From: a virus
Length of the DNA stretch: 64,000 nucleotides
Virus record (IMG/VR): IMGVR_UViG_3300020147_000065
Span: 62,001 to 126,000 of that record
Strand: one strand, 5' to 3'
How positions within the stretch are numbered: the stretch's first letter is position 1; each line of letters begins with the position of its first letter. This document shows, piece by piece, positions 49,492 through 58,979 of the stretch. The position numbers and the translations under genes are program-made. The notes below the pieces were generated by a model. It saw nothing but the letters and a program-made list of their open reading frames with translations, was not told the DNA's origin and searched no databases.

Positions 49492-50539
49492 TTTGTAAAA
49501 TCTCCTCATAGAGAAGATAGTCTTCTCCAATCAGTCCTTTTAATAACGTGCCCTCAGGGTCTGCGATCCCCTGCTTGAGCCTGTGCCCCATACCAATCCC
49601 CGATTCTCCTGGTAGACCTTTTACACTTACATGTAATCCTTCATTTTGTAGAATTGTTTTATTTCCACTAAATGATCGCCACAGCGCAAGGTCAATCATT
49701 GGTCTTCCTTGCTCGGCAATTGATATTACGAATGGTTTTAATTTACCTTTAAATCCGGTTTGAGCGAGACTACTATGCTCAAAGTTCTTGATGTTTCGAT
49801 AAAGCTTTCTACTTAAATGATAATATATGGCGGGACTGTTACCTACCAAATCGTACTCTTTAAGTTTTTTCAGCATTATTTCAATGTAATTAGAAGAATA
49901 CCAGTCATCATCTTCTACGACGAGGATATAATCGGCATCTGTATGTTTTAAACCGACTTTTAGATTTTCACAGAGGCTATGACCCTCTCCGTCTTTTGGA
50001 GTTCTTTTGATAATCTTTTGTCTGTAATCTGAGTAATCATACTCCTCGTTTCCATCATTGACGACAACCCATTCAAAATTACGATGAGTTTGTCTACCCA
50101 TCCATTTTTGAGTAAGATCGAACGCCTTAGCACGATTCCTTGTGGGTGTAATCAGAGCAACTTTTTCATCAGTTTGCTCGACAGTTTCTAAGATCATCCC
50201 CGTGGTTAGCGAAACAAGAGCTACCGATCTCCATATGGATTTCTCGAACGTATATTCACCATTAACAGACATGTCTGAATTAGGATTGGTTGCTAAAAAA
50301 GACATTGCCTGTTGAACATCTTCTTTCGTCATCCATGCTTCACCACGGCCAAAGGTCACGAAATCATATCCTTCTTCTCTACAGAGGGAAAAGAGTTCTG
50401 GAAAGTTTTCAACATCAATTTTTGGTACACTCTTGATTCTATATGTTTCAAAATAAGGCAGGTAATTTCCTTGAATAATTGAAACAATTTCAGAAGTTAT
50501 TTTACCTTCGACAACAATCAATATTCCCTGGTGGTTCAT
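49481..50539 (-). CDS. GT2-family glycosyltransferase with N-terminal domain
   Basis: 352 residues. An N-terminal domain of about 125 residues is unrecognised. The GT-A core begins KVALITPTRNRAKAFDLTQKW, WVVVNDGNEEYDY, and has the metal motif VVEDDDWY. Fits glycosyltransferase family 2. Overlaps the upstream gene by ATGA. Confidence 0.78.
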   Translation of the reverse strand: MNHQGILIVVEGKITSEIVSIIQGNYLPYFETYRIKSVPKIDVENFPELFSLCREEGYDFVTFGRGEAWMTKEDVQQAMSFLATNPNSDMSVNGEYTFEKSIWRSVALVSLTTGMILETVEQTDEKVALITPTRNRAKAFDLTQKWMGRQTHRNFEWVVVNDGNEEYDYSDYRQKIIKRTPKDGEGHSLCENLKVGLKHTDADYILVVEDDDWYSSNYIEIMLKKLKEYDLVGNSPAIYYHLSRKLYRNIKNFEHSSLAQTGFKGKLKPFVISIAEQGRPMIDLALWRSFSGNKTILQNEGLHVSVKGLPGESGIGMGHRLKQGIADPEGTLLKGLIGEDYLLYEEILQNDT

Positions 50540-51888
50540 TTCTTCTCCAAAACAGTGAGTCCGTGGTTGTTAGTTAGGTACATCTGTAGTCGCCAGTCGG
50601 AATTTGCTTTTAGGAACTCAGCGATGGCTCTCCATACTCCCTCTTCTTTACCTTCACCATTATCACCATATGTTGTGGTGTCATGCAAAACAATGTACTT
50701 CTTTGCTTTCGAGGCATGTTTGTTCAAATCAGCTTTCATGCGTGAATATGTATGTGGTGTATCAATGAAAAGAAGATCGGTTTCAGGAATATCTGTTTCC
50801 TGACTATCATTCACGAAATGTCTGACGTTTACACCTATTTCTTTAGCTGCTTCTTGCACTTCTTTGAATACAGGAGAAGGTGTTTTGTCATAAGTATTTA
50901 CTACTTTTGGCCGTCCAAAGGCAAAAGCAGCAGTTGAACTTCCAAGATGTGTTCCCATTTCGGTGACACTATCACAAAGTGACGCAAGTCTGGACAGCAA
51001 TTCGATGTGCTGATTAATATCTGTTTTATCAGTAAATGCTCTGGTATAGAGCAACTTAATCTTCATTGGTTTAACCTCATACATGTTTTCGGTGACAATT
51101 GGTTTGCTACATTTCCCAGTAGCCCTCATTACCGCTTCTTCAAAGGGTAGATAATCAAACGATTTTAGAGCTGAATCCTCATAGCAATTATATACGCGAC
51201 AACCAGAAGCTTCCATTGCCGGTCTAATTGCTGAGAGTCGGTCGTTTAAAATCTTGTAAGTTCGGTTGTTGTTTCTAATTGAACCAGAAGAACGATATTG
51301 TGGAAAAGCGTAATTGTTTGTTTGGTCGACACTCATTTTGAAATCGGCACCAAGCAGATAAATCTCCCCTGCCCCAAGCCACCAGAGCAACTTTAAAGCT
51401 ACAAGGAAAACGCTTCTGCTACCCGCGTGACCAAATTCATCAACTTCCTTCTCAGAATTTCCCCAGTTAAATGTTTCCTCTTTAAGAAAAGAAGAACTGG
51501 AATATTTAGCATTTCTCCGATAATACAAAACCGATGGAGAATCTAAAACTGTTTGAGATGATGGTATGATGGCCCCATCTTCATTTCTACATGAAAGCCT
51601 GGCACCCTTGTGCCCCTCAGGAGCGAATTTAATTATTTGAGGGTCTTGCCATATATGTTCAAGGAAGTTTGTTGGACTATCTACAAAAGTCCAGAAGTTG
51701 GGTCTGAACACCGCAGGTGAATTGTTCAGACCCATTGTAACGATTCCTCTTTGATTAAGTAAATCTAAGTTGAGGTCGTTTAAAGATGGTCCACTGGCAA
51801 TAAGAAATGCCGGTGAACCATTCAATAAACCCTCAAGAGGAACACGTTGTGCCGTATTATTCAAAACCCAACATTTAGGTCTATCCAT
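50536..51888 (-). CDS. Fusion: DUF115-like domain and class I methyltransferase
   Basis: 450 residues. N-terminal half: FLIASGPSLNDLNLDLL and GLNNSPAVFRPNFW, as in DUF115/MAF-type glycan-associated domains. C-terminal half: VTEMGTHLGSSTAAFAFG (SAM motif I), LLFIDTPHTYSRM and IVLHDTTTYGD, as in the Methyltransf_24-like class. A capping or modifying step for the glycan made by the three glycosyltransferases is likely (inference). Confidence 0.7.
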   Translation of the reverse strand: MDRPKCWVLNNTAQRVPLEGLLNGSPAFLIASGPSLNDLNLDLLNQRGIVTMGLNNSPAVFRPNFWTFVDSPTNFLEHIWQDPQIIKFAPEGHKGARLSCRNEDGAIIPSSQTVLDSPSVLYYRRNAKYSSSSFLKEETFNWGNSEKEVDEFGHAGSRSVFLVALKLLWWLGAGEIYLLGADFKMSVDQTNNYAFPQYRSSGSIRNNNRTYKILNDRLSAIRPAMEASGCRVYNCYEDSALKSFDYLPFEEAVMRATGKCSKPIVTENMYEVKPMKIKLLYTRAFTDKTDINQHIELLSRLASLCDSVTEMGTHLGSSTAAFAFGRPKVVNTYDKTPSPVFKEVQEAAKEIGVNVRHFVNDSQETDIPETDLLFIDTPHTYSRMKADLNKHASKAKKYIVLHDTTTYGDNGEGKEEGVWRAIAEFLKANSDWRLQMYLTNNHGLTVLEKK

Positions 51889-51889
51889 C

Positions 51890-54800
51890 TTAAATAATCC
51901 GAGCGATTGCCGGGACCTTCATCCTTTCTAATTGTGGTGCTGCCAGAACTATGACTTCGATACCCCTACTATATGGTTGAGGTGTCTTAGTTAATCTTTC
52001 AAAGCGCACACGTTTATTAAAAGTCTTCAATAGAGCTGACTGTTCGGTTGGATCAAAGTTGCCTGATTCATCCTTAGTAATAGGAATATAGTCTTCTTCC
52101 CTTGCTTCACGATACCAGGCAATTCGATAACGCCGATCCAATTCGGTCAAGCGATGATCGAGTGTCGTATCAACCAACTCAAACATATTCACCGGTGCTC
52201 CATGAGGAGGTAAGTAAATAATCTTCCAGAGTGTTCCTGGCGGCATTCCTTTTTCTGCGTCGTCGGCATCATCAGGATCACAAGGTACAAACACACCAGC
52301 GATAATTTTACCAACCACAGGTTTGTCTCCAATCAATCTGATGACTGGACAAGTAACCGGATTGTAAGGAAAACCAATTATGACTGGACAATATCGAGAA
52401 TTCCATCCGAGTAAAATTCCTCGTCCATATGCTGGATCATTTGGATCGTATGGAAGTGAGCCGGTTGTCAGACAGTAAGATAATCTACTACCTGAAACAA
52501 ACTTTTCAAGATATACACCTGATGCTGTGTCACTTGGAATCCAGCATTCCCCATCCCATACAATGTAAGGAGGTAAACAGCTCAAGTCGGTGATTCCATA
52601 TACTGTTTGCAACAAACTCCTTTCAATCCAGAAGCAGACTCCGTCATCCCATTGAAGTGTTGCAGGTTGAATATAACGTGGGCACCAGGGATCGGTTGCT
52701 CCACTACCAATTGCAATACCAGGATAGGAAATCAAATCATAGGTACTGGGTAATGAACCATTTTGGATATAACACATCGTGTCTACACTCAATTGCTGTT
52801 CAAGATAAACTTGATTATCAGCAACTTCCGTAGCTGGCACCCAACATAAAGTATTATTGTTGAGCACAAGATATTGTGGTAAATCAGAAGGCTCAAGACC
52901 AAAAGAATCAAGGTAATCAATTAGGATACAAAAGTCTTCGGAACATCCACGAGGAACGATTGGTGGTCCAACCTCTGTCGAGCACCACTTGTTTCCGCAG
53001 ATAGCCAGAGCACGGTTATCCCAGTCTGTTACATCATAAGGCCATTCAGGACTTAGATTTCCAACTTCCTTGAGTTCATAACAAAATCTTTCTGTCCCAA
53101 CAGTCTTTTCGAGATATAACCCCGTGGTTGGCTCACTTGTTTCTGGTACCCAGCACTGTGAACCACTAAGCCATGATAGAAAATCAGGTAATAGTTCGAC
53201 TCGTATACCATAATGGTAACGAAGCTCGGCAATTTTACCACAGAAAGAATTAGTACTTGGTCGCCATACTATGATAGGCACTTCTGTCTTCTTAGTACAC
53301 CACGGACCATCAATGGTGACGAAGGAAATACCACCATACCCATCCACGGGACAGTTAGGTTCAGGTGTAGAGCCTTGTACTAAAGAATAACATACAAGAT
53401 CACCATTAACAGATAACTCAAGATAGCTCACCGAAGTATCCGTCGGCTCCGTGGCCGACGGAAGCCAACAACCCGTTACGGAATCCCATACAAGGAAGGG
53501 AGGAAGCATATTGGGAGTAATACCGAAATCTCTTTCTAAAAGTTCTTTATCAATACAGTAGCAGGTACATCTGTCACAACTACAATACCACGTTGGTGAA
53601 TCATAGTCTACAGGACACCACTCATGGTCGTTTCTGAGTAATCCTCGATTACACCAGTCACTTGCGTCATAAGGTAATGAACCTGTGCCCTGATAAATTA
53701 CTTCGGTTGCTGTTACACTCTTCGTCAAAGAGTAATCAGTTGTAGCTACATCATTGTCCCAGCAATAACCCTGGAAATTGATTACAGCATCTAATAAAGA
53801 ATCAGTTGGCTCAAGACCATAACGATACTTTAAATTCTCTATGCTAACAACAAACTGATCATCAGCATCACGATAGATGAGTAATGTTTGTGGGCGAGGT
53901 CTTACTCCCCACGGTGATAAACCACCATATTGAATAGCATCATTGGTGTCTGCGGTTATTGCATATGGTAAGGCTCCACCAGGTACGTATACAATACGGT
54001 CTGGTGTAGCAAGAATCTGTTTTTCAAGGAATGTAGTACCGGCGATGTCCGAAGGTACCCACTCATCTACTTCCCAGTTAAGGTAATCCGGTAAGCTATC
54101 GGACGAGTTGATATAAAGCCGTGACTTCACATCGAAGTCAAGCATTACGAATCCGGCGTCATCAGCATCGTAAACAAATGCGAAATTGTCTTCCGGCATT
54201 CTCTCAGGGCAGGGCGCACAATAAGATACTTTTCCGTTTGTTATTGTGCGCGTGAGATAAAACGTGTTGTCTTCCGGTGGATTGTTTTTCAACACCCATT
54301 CTCCATCGAGCCACCACCAATAAGGAGCGAAGTCCTCTATGTTCCCGGTGTTCTTTGGGAAACGTAAACCGCCGCAGTTGGCCAAAATCTCCTGAAAAGC
54401 GGCACCTGCACCGGCACCACTTCTTTCTGTTTCGAGATATTGGCCACCAGTTGTTGCGGCGTAATCTTGCATGATCTCAACAATTCTCTGGTTATAGTAA
54501 GTGGGAACATAAACCGCGGAAACAAGGATGCCTTTTTCCATAGCTTTTACAGCCATTTCATGAGCGAAGACATCGTCTCGACCATCTTCATAACCTGATA
54601 TGCCAATATCATGGGGATGAGCGTCAGTTACCAGAATAGCAATCTTTAAGACATTTTTCCTAAATGGGGTAAAGTCTCCATTCTGACCTGGGCGTTCTGC
54701 TAACTCATCTACAACCGTTTGTAATGCGGCGGACGAGGCTTCAGGCTCGTCGCCACCGCCGCCAGCCGTTAGCGCGGAAATAGCAGCAATTACATCGTTG

Positions 54801-57511
54801 TCGTTTTGAGCACCGAAAGGAACATGAACCGTTACATCATCTTTGAAGCTGACCACGGACATTCGGTAGTCTCCACCTGAAATTTCGTGGATCAAGTTCA
54901 TTGTGTCAAGTAATTCATTCTTAACACTTTCTAATGTTCCGCCCATGCTACCCGTGTCGTCAATAATAAACGCTACGTCGGTAGGACCACATAATGAACC
55001 TGGTTCATTTCCTGTGGAAGCTTCGGCCACAAGGTCAGAAACAAAACAGTTCAAGAATCTGTCCCATGTGAACATTACTGGACGACCATCATAATCTACT
55101 TCAGCGATGTACTGGTTCTCGTAATCAACGACCTTGTTTCCACCTGTTCCACTGATTACCTTATAGCCGATGACCAAAAGCTTCCATACGTCAGGATTGT
55201 CTGTTGGATAAGGTGTGGCTTTAGTAACACGAAACTCAAAATCAAGTTCTCGCCATTTTTCTCCGTCCGTAAGAGCAAATATTGGTTCTTCTGAACGATA
55301 GGCGTCAGTTACAACCCCTTTATCGTTAGGCACACCTCTTCCTCTCTTACCGAATAACAACATATTGTTGTTAACATTTATTAAGTGTTGCCATTGATAC
55401 TCACGGGCATCAAATTCACGACTTGTGTCGAGAACGGTTGTGGTAATATCACCCGTTTCTTTTGTTTTCCTTTGCCAACCAGACGAGCCGAGGCTAACCA
55501 ACCCCTGGATTGCATTTTCATATCCAGTTGGTTTTTCCTCTACTACTCCCCATAGGTTGTTCATCCATTTTTCAATGGACATGGGTCCATGAAAAGGTGT
55601 GCCTTCTGACGCGTTTTTCTGATTACCATTTACTTGATAAACGGCATTAAAGAATGGCGATACAGAAGAAAATGAACCAAGCTTTTCTCCGGCATAGTAA
55701 AGAGTATTCCCGATAGATTTTAATGCTTGTCCACCAGGAGAACCAGATGTGTTTAAAGGATAAGACAACAACCTGGTAGTAACAGTTGGACGATTGACGA
55801 ACAACTTGTAAAGAGTGGTTTTGCTTAATAAGAATACATCACCGTTATCAGAAATCTCAATAGATGTTGCAGAGTGATCCTGTAATGAACCCTCGACAGT
55901 TAAAGAGAAAGGATTAGGTGTTGTGGCAATGACTACCGCTTCAAGACCTGAATCAGTAGAGACATTTTCTTTGATGTTCCAAAGAGTTATGTAGTTACCC
56001 TCTGGAGTAGATCGTTCTCCAGCAGCTAATATACTTCCAGCTTCAGCCAGTACAGTACCGTCATTTTGCACGAGATCGTTTTGAAGATATATCACTTTGT
56101 TGATATATCGCATCATGGGATCAAGACTGTAATAAATTCGGTTTTCTCCAGCATTTGTGATAGATTCCTCAAACATTTGCCATTCATTAATAATGATTTC
56201 TGTTCGAGGCCCAACCACGGTGTCTTCATCAAAGTAAACTGTTTTACTTTGACTGGCTGTAAACTTAATTCGATAGGATTTATATGCGACATCATTCTCA
56301 AAAGCAAAGAATGAAACCTGACCGTGCTTAATAGTGGAGTTTGTGATTACTTGGAGAATATCAAATGTGGCGAAATCATCATTAGATGCTTCAAGTTGCC
56401 ATGATTTAGGGAGCCATGTGATGGGTCCACCGATTCCACATAAGAGCGCATAACTCTTGATTATCTTTTCGTTTCCTGTGCCGTAATCAAATGTGAGGTA
56501 TGCTGGGAGTTCTCCACCATCATCATTTTGATTTTTAGTCGTCCAGAAATCATTTCCAGTACCATTAAATGCATTTTCAGCGAGATCATCATTGTAAGAA
56601 GCTGATGAAGTACCGCCACCCTGTGCTTGATCCACAAATACTGGGCGCTCAATGCGATATAAGGTTGGTCCTGCTGTGTTTATTGTAGACTCGTTATAAG
56701 TCCATGTTGCAGGTAAAGAAGAGGAGTCCTGACATAGAATTTTTAAAGTTGTCCATTCTCCATCTGATTCACCAGCACCAGTTAGATAACCAATCCACTT
56801 GGGGTTGTCTTTCTGTACACCTGAAGCAAGGATTGCAGCTCTTTGTAGAAGCAAAGGGTGATTGCGGTCAGAAGGTACTTTTCCAATGTTATAAAAAGGA
56901 TCATATACCCATGATTTACCATCTTCAATATATGTTACAGCAGCGGTTGGTTTGTATCCAGGAGGAAGCAAATAAGGTTGTTCCGCTCTAACTTTTATAC
57001 GAAGTAACAGAGAACCTGGTGAAAGCGTAAACACACCACTGGTGATTTTACCATCGGTGGCAGCACTCTGTTTAAATGAACCGGCGGCCATTATGTACCC
57101 GGTTTCACTCTCTTGAATTTCGTAAAGGTAAGTTGGATTTACTGAAGCGGCTGCATTATCGAGGGAGAAGGAAAATCTGTATTCGCCCTCTTCTACAATT
57201 TGTACTCTATCTCCCCCGTGGGTTGCTTGTGTAGAAGTCCCTAACAGCTTTAAATCACGAATACGAGTCTTAATAACAGGAGAATAAGCACCACGGACTA
57301 AAGCACCTTTACCACCGGCTCTACCTTCTGTAAGAAAGTCCCAGGTTTCAAAGTCGCTTTCCCACGAATCTGTTTGAGCACAAACCCAGTATGCATCAGC
57401 AAGACGGAAGGTTTCTTTTGCAATAAAAGTATATACCTTTCCATTAACTACGTGTCCCTGTATGGGCTTGATGATGTCAACAATGTTAACCTTTGGATTT
57501 CTTAGTGCCAT
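51890..57511 (-). CDS. Giant adhesin-like virion protein with F5/8C-like and vWA domains
   Basis: 1873 residues. About 305-455: F5/8 type C/discoidin-like domain (AENAFNGTGNDFWTTK, LPKSWQLEASNDDF). About 845-1060: vWA domain with complete MIDAS FIIDDTGSMGG and VTDAHPHD. About 1090-1710: at least six repeats of about 90-100 residues with Cys-Trp pairs (CWVPATE, CWIPSDT, CWLPSATE). Short C-terminal domain. Sugar or protein binding by the F5/8C-like and vWA parts suggests host attachment. Start overlaps the upstream gene by 26 bases. Confidence 0.7.
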   Translation of the reverse strand: MALRNPKVNIVDIIKPIQGHVVNGKVYTFIAKETFRLADAYWVCAQTDSWESDFETWDFLTEGRAGGKGALVRGAYSPVIKTRIRDLKLLGTSTQATHGGDRVQIVEEGEYRFSFSLDNAAASVNPTYLYEIQESETGYIMAAGSFKQSAATDGKITSGVFTLSPGSLLLRIKVRAEQPYLLPPGYKPTAAVTYIEDGKSWVYDPFYNIGKVPSDRNHPLLLQRAAILASGVQKDNPKWIGYLTGAGESDGEWTTLKILCQDSSSLPATWTYNESTINTAGPTLYRIERPVFVDQAQGGGTSSASYNDDLAENAFNGTGNDFWTTKNQNDDGGELPAYLTFDYGTGNEKIIKSYALLCGIGGPITWLPKSWQLEASNDDFATFDILQVITNSTIKHGQVSFFAFENDVAYKSYRIKFTASQSKTVYFDEDTVVGPRTEIIINEWQMFEESITNAGENRIYYSLDPMMRYINKVIYLQNDLVQNDGTVLAEAGSILAAGERSTPEGNYITLWNIKENVSTDSGLEAVVIATTPNPFSLTVEGSLQDHSATSIEISDNGDVFLLSKTTLYKLFVNRPTVTTRLLSYPLNTSGSPGGQALKSIGNTLYYAGEKLGSFSSVSPFFNAVYQVNGNQKNASEGTPFHGPMSIEKWMNNLWGVVEEKPTGYENAIQGLVSLGSSGWQRKTKETGDITTTVLDTSREFDAREYQWQHLINVNNNMLLFGKRGRGVPNDKGVVTDAYRSEEPIFALTDGEKWRELDFEFRVTKATPYPTDNPDVWKLLVIGYKVISGTGGNKVVDYENQYIAEVDYDGRPVMFTWDRFLNCFVSDLVAEASTGNEPGSLCGPTDVAFIIDDTGSMGGTLESVKNELLDTMNLIHEISGGDYRMSVVSFKDDVTVHVPFGAQNDNDVIAAISALTAGGGGDEPEASSAALQTVVDELAERPGQNGDFTPFRKNVLKIAILVTDAHPHDIGISGYEDGRDDVFAHEMAVKAMEKGILVSAVYVPTYYNQRIVEIMQDYAATTGGQYLETERSGAGAGAAFQEILANCGGLRFPKNTGNIEDFAPYWWWLDGEWVLKNNPPEDNTFYLTRTITNGKVSYCAPCPERMPEDNFAFVYDADDAGFVMLDFDVKSRLYINSSDSLPDYLNWEVDEWVPSDIAGTTFLEKQILATPDRIVYVPGGALPYAITADTNDAIQYGGLSPWGVRPRPQTLLIYRDADDQFVVSIENLKYRYGLEPTDSLLDAVINFQGYCWDNDVATTDYSLTKSVTATEVIYQGTGSLPYDASDWCNRGLLRNDHEWCPVDYDSPTWYCSCDRCTCYCIDKELLERDFGITPNMLPPFLVWDSVTGCWLPSATEPTDTSVSYLELSVNGDLVCYSLVQGSTPEPNCPVDGYGGISFVTIDGPWCTKKTEVPIIVWRPSTNSFCGKIAELRYHYGIRVELLPDFLSWLSGSQCWVPETSEPTTGLYLEKTVGTERFCYELKEVGNLSPEWPYDVTDWDNRALAICGNKWCSTEVGPPIVPRGCSEDFCILIDYLDSFGLEPSDLPQYLVLNNNTLCWVPATEVADNQVYLEQQLSVDTMCYIQNGSLPSTYDLISYPGIAIGSGATDPWCPRYIQPATLQWDDGVCFWIERSLLQTVYGITDLSCLPPYIVWDGECWIPSDTASGVYLEKFVSGSRLSYCLTTGSLPYDPNDPAYGRGILLGWNSRYCPVIIGFPYNPVTCPVIRLIGDKPVVGKIIAGVFVPCDPDDADDAEKGMPPGTLWKIIYLPPHGAPVNMFELVDTTLDHRLTELDRRYRIAWYREAREEDYIPITKDESGNFDPTEQSALLKTFNKRVRFERLTKTPQPYSRGIEVIVLAAPQLERMKVPAIARII

Positions 57512-57971
57512 GTTCTATTTCCCTGTAGATGACTTCGGTAAGATGATTTACCAGTTTCTCTCTGTTTTTCTTAAAAGTGGAGTCTGCATAATTCCTTTTA
57601 CCTTTTGTGCTGAGTTGAGGAATTACTTTACATTGTATATGTGCATCTAAAGGATGCATTAAGTAGTGGAGAAGTTCGTGGATAATAACTTTCTTTCCAA
57701 AGGCATTCTTTTTAAGTTCGGTACTTAATTCAATACTACAATTACCTTTTGGACAATCTGAAAGAAACACACCCCACCATGACGAACGACCTCCCGGTTT
57801 CTCTTGAAAAGAAACCGGGAGGTCTGATATATCAATATCCAGGTGATTAGCTACCTTATGCAAATATGTCGTTATCCACGCGGGTATCTTCGAGTCCAAC
57901 GCGGTGCTTTTCGTACCAGAGATATTTTGCTGCTTCGAATCCTGAGGTCCAGTCATCATAACCGTAGTCAT
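57486..57971 (-). CDS. Small HExxH metallopeptidase-like protein
   Basis: About 161 residues from ATG 57971, start uncertain (AAGGT three bases upstream); it overlaps the exonuclease gene by 116 bases, and a later TTG start is possible. VIIHELLHYLMHP holds HELLH, followed downstream by HLTEVIYREIEH. A 14-base perfect stem (57789-57823) lies in the coding region. Possibly a virion-maturation or peptidoglycan protease; unknown. Confidence 0.5.
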   Translation of the reverse strand: MTTVMMTGPQDSKQQNISGTKSTALDSKIPAWITTYLHKVANHLDIDISDLPVSFQEKPGGRSSWWGVFLSDCPKGNCSIELSTELKKNAFGKKVIIHELLHYLMHPLDAHIQCKVIPQLSTKGKRNYADSTFKKNREKLVNHLTEVIYREIEHGTKKSKG

Positions 57972-58602
57972 AAACCTTAATCTTTGGATTTCTATCCCAA
58001 CCAAATGGACTCGCCAAAATAAAGTTGCAGATACGCATCTTACCAAAGATAGGTTGAAAATGATTGCGATATGCGCTAAGCTGATATTTATTTTTTACGG
58101 TTGCCTTCATTGGAAATTTGAAGGAGTTCTTTTTGAACTTTAAGTCAGCAAGCAGCAGTTCGCCATTCTTTAAACGAAGCAGTTGGTCGGCTGTTCCTCC
58201 ATACCCAAGAGTAGCATCAGCAAAAAATTCTTCGCAAAAGATGGCTGAATCAACATTTTCGTCCACCCATTCAAAATAGGGTTGAACCATTTTTAAATGC
58301 TTATCAGTGTATTCACAAGTAAATGGTAAGTTTTGTACATAAGCTTCCGCTAAATTGTGACAGATACTACCAAAATCAGCACTTGTGGTATCTTTATAAG
58401 CGAGAGCTTCCGCTTTATCGCCATTTTTAATGTAATGTTCTACGCAATTTTTAATGTACCATTTCATCAGGTACTCGCCTTCGTTGATGATGTCAAGAAT
58501 TTCAGTCACCGAAGGAACAAAACCTTTTTCGAGAGCAGCCCAGACTTCCCAATCTTCTCTGACTTCTAATCTCTCACAGGTTTCAGGACAATATAATCTC
58601 AT
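57856..58602 (-). CDS. PD-(D/E)XK exonuclease, RecB/Cas4-like
   Basis: 248 residues. SADFGSICHNLAE (His motif), YGGTADQLLRL (motif II Asp), LLLADLKFKK (motif III Asp-x-Lys) and YQLSAYRNHF (QxxxY) are in the standard order of the RecB-like nuclease fold. Likely a 5'-3' or recombination exonuclease working with RecA. The start overlaps the end of the broken homing endonuclease by ATGA. Confidence 0.8.
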   Translation of the reverse strand: MRLYCPETCERLEVREDWEVWAALEKGFVPSVTEILDIINEGEYLMKWYIKNCVEHYIKNGDKAEALAYKDTTSADFGSICHNLAEAYVQNLPFTCEYTDKHLKMVQPYFEWVDENVDSAIFCEEFFADATLGYGGTADQLLRLKNGELLLADLKFKKNSFKFPMKATVKNKYQLSAYRNHFQPIFGKMRICNFILASPFGWDRNPKIKVYDYGYDDWTSGFEAAKYLWYEKHRVGLEDTRVDNDIFA

Positions 58603-58930
58603 TTAAATCTCCAAACAAATCCGCGATGGGTTTTAGTGATACCTCTACAACATTGACTAACTCTTTTTCTACTAAAATTACCAATTTCTTCGGTATCTTT
58701 GATAGAACCCCATTCTTTAACCAAAACGTTTTCCTTTGTGTATTGACACACTGATTTGTGGTTGGCCCTGTTTGTTTTGTCTACACTTTGTTTACTTCTT
58801 TTGACCCCTAATTTTGCGTTTCGGAGTTTTTCTCGTACTTCTTCTGAAATTTTATATCCAAGATAGCCTTCTCCACCATCCTAACTTCGCTCGTTTTGGG
58901 GTCAACCAAGGCATATATATGTGTGTCCAT
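58599..58930 (-). pseudogene. Broken GIY-YIG homing endonuclease with NUMOD3/NUMOD1-like tail
   Basis: From ATG 58930 (AGGTGA upstream) the frame gives THIYALVDPKTSEVR, the start of a GIY-YIG domain, and ends after 40 residues at 58808. In the -1 frame, from the TAG just before it, DGGEGYLGYKISEE, VREKLRNAKLGVKRS and later LVKEWGSIKDTEEIG and RVSQCCRGITK follow to the stop at 58599. These are the DGGEG/NUMOD3 and NUMOD1 (IENR1) parts of the same family. The catalytic middle is gone and the ends are out of frame. Confidence 0.75.
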
Positions 58931-58948
58931 TAAGTCACCTCATTACTA

Positions 58949-58977
58949 ATTATACCGGATCAGGAGTGGTTTGTCAA
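58949..58977 (-). promoter_or_regulatory. Consensus promoter, minus strand
   Basis: Minus-strand TTGACA (58977-58972), 17-base spacer, TATAAT (58954-58949), two bases after the previous gene's stop. It serves the homing-endonuclease remnant and the exonuclease, metallopeptidase and giant adhesin behind it. Confidence 0.85.
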
Positions 58978-58979
58978 GC

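Larger units (their letters stand above)
1085..57221. repeat. Interspersed CCCGTGG-N3-G(C/T) motif, at least 33 copies
   Basis: Read by eye on both strands, CCCGTGG (or CCACGGG) occurs at least 33 times, with about equal numbers in each orientation. In 31 of 33, the fourth base after it is G, and in 27 the fifth is C or T. Examples: 1085, 1876, 5048, 9344, 17920, 22271, 27100, 32128, 38120, 49129, 50199, 53121, 57215. Near copies with ACCGTGG also keep the G/C, at 23154, 40514, 48538 and 60112. Found mostly inside genes on both strands and in different codon phases. Confidence 0.75.
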
